Position numbers and translations under genes: made by a program
The notes under the pieces: generated by a model
The model's database searches: none
Told to the model about the DNA's origin: nothing
Seen by the model: only the letters and a program-made list of their open reading frames with translations
Source: an uncultured Gemmatimonadota bacterium
Lineage (GTDB): Bacteria; Gemmatimonadota; Gemmatimonadetes; Longimicrobiales; Gaopeijiaceae
Direction of reading: 5' to 3'
Length of the DNA: 6,595 bases
NCBI GenBank assembly: GCA_938030915.1
Contig: CALHIO010000197.1
Coordinates: 1-6,595 of the forward strand
Shown: positions 6,363-6,595 of the stretch, piece after piece
Numbering within the stretch: position 1 is the first letter of the stretch
Layout: each line of letters opens with the position of its first letter

Positions 6363-6554
6363 TCACACCTGACAGTTCATGTCCTGCCCGCAGCACAGCG
6401 GCGATTTGATCATGCCGTGTCCGTCCGGACACTTCGAAACCTGAACTTCGACCCCGGCATCCGTCGTAATCGTGTCGTTCACGAGGGGAGCGTCGCACGT
6501 CGCACAGGTCATGTTCACGCTCATACCGCACTTGTCGCAGGTGTAGGTCGCCAT
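6363..6554 (-). CDS. Small zinc-ribbon protein of unknown function
   Basis: 63 residues with eight cysteines. The N-terminal half has two CxxC knuckles, CDKC (6-9) and CATC (17-20), spaced as one zinc site. The C-terminal half has CPDGH (Cys42, His46), the pair Cys54-Cys55 and Cys61, enough ligands for a second zinc site. The segment SPLCCGQDM resembles the tail of other small bacterial zinc-ribbon proteins, but I cannot name a family with confidence. There is no signal peptide, so it is cytoplasmic. The start is secure: AGGAGG lies 4 bases upstream (plus-strand 6559-6564), the best ribosome site in the window, suggesting high expression. It is first in the minus-strand block; a terminator separates it from the baeRF gene. 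It could be an RNA- or ribosome-associated protein, a metal-handling protein or a redox protein; the sequence alone does not decide. Confidence 0.85.
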   Translation of the reverse strand: MATYTCDKCGMSVNMTCATCDAPLVNDTITTDAGVEVQVSKCPDGHGMIKSPLCCGQDMNCQV

Positions 6555-6575
6555 GGGGCCTCCTGTTCAGGCAGA

Positions 6576-6581
6576 ATTATC
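6576..6581 (-). promoter_or_regulatory. Probable -10 box of the zinc-ribbon gene
   Basis: GATAAT on the minus strand matches the TATAAT consensus at five of six bases, inside a small AT-rich island unusual for this window. A start near 6569 would leave a leader of about 15 bases containing the AGGAGG ribosome site. The -35 box would fall just beyond the right edge, so it cannot be checked. Confidence 0.45.
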
Positions 6582-6595
6582 GAATGAGATGGGCC

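Noticed and set aside
5674..6372. 232-codon plus-strand open frame opposite the baeRF gene
   Set aside because: It shares codon boundaries with the baeRF gene in reverse and shows no recognisable domain.

Overview
The window is GC-rich bacterial DNA and densely coded. It holds five protein genes in three transcriptional blocks, with no RNA genes, insertion sequences, prophage genes or CRISPR arrays that I can see. The gene mix is a molybdenum hydroxylase, a secreted zinc metalloprotease of the DUF5117/DUF4953 type, a bacterial eRF1-like protein and a tiny zinc ribbon. Together with the base composition this fits Gemmatimonadota or a similar environmental lineage. That assignment is inference from family habits, not from a marker gene.

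Block 1 (plus strand, 1-2295) is the end of a xanthine dehydrogenase-family operon. The molybdopterin-binding large subunit enters from the left edge already in frame and is followed 8 bases later by the FAD-binding medium subunit. The medium subunit carries a cysteine-rich insert like those that hold an extra [4Fe-4S] cluster in PaoB and HcrB. The usual [2Fe-2S] small subunit is not in the window and presumably lies upstream.

Block 2 (plus strand, 2430-4955) is one gene for an 841-residue exported zinc metalloprotease. It has a signal peptide, a full metzincin-type zinc motif with Met-turn, no cysteines, and a C-terminal tail of three GGSPR repeats. The 134-base gap before it holds a weak promoter candidate and an inverted repeat that could hide its ribosome binding site in read-through transcripts. 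It ends facing block 3, with a long hairpin between them that probably terminates both.

Block 3 (minus strand, 6554-5101) has a 63-residue, cysteine-rich zinc-ribbon protein first, then a terminator hairpin, then a 362-residue baeRF protein (bacterial archaeo-eukaryotic release factor-like). In the baeRF protein the position of the peptide-releasing GGQ loop of eRF1 appears to be occupied by AGQ. The 173-base gap between the two genes contains four alternating complementary blocks with the layout of an attenuator, and a direct repeat with a one-helical-turn period upstream of the baeRF gene.

Nothing here is clearly a new defence or mobile system. The most worthwhile leads are the baeRF/zinc-ribbon pair with its structured spacer, and the cluster-binding insert in the FAD subunit.
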